A stretch of 14,150 nt of DNA from an uncultured Synechococcus sp. GTDB lineage: Bacteria; Cyanobacteriota; Cyanobacteriia; PCC-6307; Cyanobiaceae. Location of the stretch: assembly GCA_913050105.1 (NCBI GenBank), contig CAJWZN010000023.1, positions 1 to 14,150 on the forward strand. Reading direction: 5' to 3'. Both the position numbers and the translations under genes were made by a program. Positions 13,072-14,150 of the stretch are shown here, piece by piece (the stretch's first letter is position 1; every line of letters starts with the position of its first letter). Under the pieces are notes generated by a model, which searched no databases, had not been told where the DNA came from, and was given only the letters and a program-made list of their open reading frames with translations.

Positions 13072-13998
13072 TCAGGGAGTGGCTTCCACCAGTCCGCTCT
13101 GAATGCCGGTCTTGCGCAGTTTGCGCAGAGCTCGTTGCACAACCTGTCGGCAGTATTCACGTGAGCAGTTCATGTGACGGGCGACTTCAGCCAGGGTGCG
13201 CCATTCATTTGTTCCATCCAGACCGAAGCGCAGGGTCACCACGGTGCGTTCCTTCGGGGTGAGATTCGCCTTGTTCAACAAGGTCCACACGGAGGCAGAT
13301 CGTTCAGCGATCTCAGCGCGCTCCATGGGGGGGATCTCATCACTGGGCAGGACATCCACCAGTTCCGAGGGATCCGATTTGGATTTCACCACTCCCTGAA
13401 GACTCACGGTGACGCTGCGCAACTCGCAGGCCAAAAGATCTTCCACATCGGACAGGGGGATCTCCATGGTCTCTGCCAGTTGCTCACTGGTAGGGGCGAG
13501 GCCGTTGCGTTGCATCAGACGAGCCTTCGCTGCTCGCAGCTTGGTGAGCTTCTCATTCACGTTCACCGGGATCCTGATCGTCCGGCTCTGGGTCGAAAGG
13601 GCACGGTTCAGTCCTTGCCGGATCCACCAGTAGGCATAGGTCGAAAAACGATGGCCTCGGGTTGGATCGTATTTCTCAACGGCTCGTGTCAGCCCGAGGG
13701 TTCCCTCCTGGATCAGATCCAGAAGATCGAGGCCTTTGCCCTGATAACGCTTGGCCAGGTTGACCACCAGCCGCAAATTGGCCGTGATCATCTGATTCTT
13801 GGCTCTCTCGCCACGACGAATCACGACTTTTTCTTCAGCGCTGTATTCACACTCTGGCCCTGTTCCACCGGCGAGCTGGCAGCGATCGGTGATACCAACC
13901 ATCGCCTGAACTTTTCTCCCTAACATCAGTTCTTGCTCAGGAGTGAGCAGTTGGTGACGACCAATTTCACCGAGGAATGCACTCAGAGAACTCACCAT
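13072..13998 (-). CDS. Group 2 RNA polymerase sigma factor (RpoD-like)
   Basis: Sigma-70 family factor of the non-essential cyanobacterial group 2 class. From the ATG chosen at 13998 it is 308 residues: region 1.2-like N-terminus (SAFLGEIGRHQLLTPEQE), region 2 with the conserved core NLRLVVNLAKRYQGKGLDL and FSTYAYWWIRQGLNRAL (about 74-132), region 3 (about 140-205), and region 4 with a helix-turn-helix ending in ALRKLR (about 262-296). No long region 1.1 is present, which separates it from the main SigA. In the -35 recognition helix the usual RERIRQIE is SREYCRQVV, keeping Arg280, Glu281 and Gln285 but with Tyr and Cys at 282-283. A GTG start 12 bases earlier is also possible. Such factors commonly respond to light, carbon or nutrient stress. 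Which paralogue it is cannot be told. Confidence 0.92.
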   Translation of the reverse strand: MVSSLSAFLGEIGRHQLLTPEQELMLGRKVQAMVGITDRCQLAGGTGPECEYSAEEKVVIRRGERAKNQMITANLRLVVNLAKRYQGKGLDLLDLIQEGTLGLTRAVEKYDPTRGHRFSTYAYWWIRQGLNRALSTQSRTIRIPVNVNEKLTKLRAAKARLMQRNGLAPTSEQLAETMEIPLSDVEDLLACELRSVTVSLQGVVKSKSDPSELVDVLPSDEIPPMERAEIAERSASVWTLLNKANLTPKERTVVTLRFGLDGTNEWRTLAEVARHMNCSREYCRQVVQRALRKLRKTGIQSGLVEATP

Positions 13999-14010
13999 CT
14001 GCAAAACCAC

Positions 14011-14150
14011 GCTGAAATGAACCTAGAGCCCGTGAGTTTCCTTTTGACGGGTGTAATAAAGACTGCGGAATTAACTTTTGCTCCATGATTAAACGGTTTC
14101 TTTAATCTCTTGAAGAAAATCTGTCGTGGATGTGTGCTGCTGCCGGTTAT
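14011..14150 (-). promoter_or_regulatory. Upstream region of the sigma factor gene
   Basis: No gene is seen in these 140 bases. The stretch 14031-14120 is about 36 percent GC by hand count, well below the neighbouring coding sequence. A TTTAAT on the minus strand (14088-14093) matches a -10 box at 5 of 6 bases, with TTCAAG 15 bases upstream as a poor -35. This is a plausible but unproven promoter. Confidence 0.3.

Noticed and set aside
13174..13923. Long plus-strand frame opposite the sigma factor
   Set aside because: Sigma regions 2-4 are intact on the minus strand, so this is a shadow frame.

Overview
The window looks like a marine picocyanobacterium of the Synechococcus/Cyanobium group. 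It carries cyanobacterium-specific genes (ndhL of the NDH-1 complex, a cyAbrB regulator, a BicA-type bicarbonate transporter, a DUF3007 protein, a group 2 sigma factor with a compact cyanobacterial layout) in dense gene packing, and an intron-less tRNA-Leu(UAA). The identification rests on protein family recognition from the sequence alone.

Layout. Positions 1-4347 (minus strand) hold a five-gene, tightly coupled operon: two DUF2231 membrane proteins, then ctaC, ctaD and ctaE of a haem-copper oxidase. The CtaC has lost the cysteine-rich CuA-binding motif, which marks this as the cyanobacterial alternative respiratory terminal oxidase (ARTO type, probably fed by quinol) rather than the cytochrome c oxidase. 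Positions 4438-5547 (minus) hold a Na+/Ca2+ antiporter. It is divergent from bicA (5627-7276), which overlaps pyrC (dihydroorotase), followed by a small thioredoxin-like protein. A convergent tRNA-Leu(UAA) follows at 8607-8692. Positions 8733-10172 (plus) hold ndhL, a DUF3007 gene and trpA.

From 10247 onward the genes are small and alternate in strand: cyAbrB regulator (minus), YciI-like protein (plus), a cytochrome c6-like protein (minus), a Nif11-cupin fusion (plus), then a minus-strand run of PsiE-like membrane protein, small secreted protein, small HTH-like protein and a group 2 sigma factor (listed right to left in transcription order: sigma, HTH-like, secreted, PsiE).

How it fits together. 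Most of the window concerns energy and carbon supply in a photosynthetic cell: an alternative oxidase that could drain electrons from the plastoquinone pool, an NDH-1 subunit, a low-potential-type c6 cytochrome, and Na+-driven bicarbonate uptake next to a Na+/Ca2+ exchanger. No mobile element, CRISPR array, phage gene or obvious island is visible, and no stretch over about 170 bases lacks a gene. I did not find a clearly new system. The best leads are the DUF2231 pair coupled to the CuA-less oxidase, the Nif11-cupin fusion, the c6 variant, and the small genes grouped with the sigma factor.
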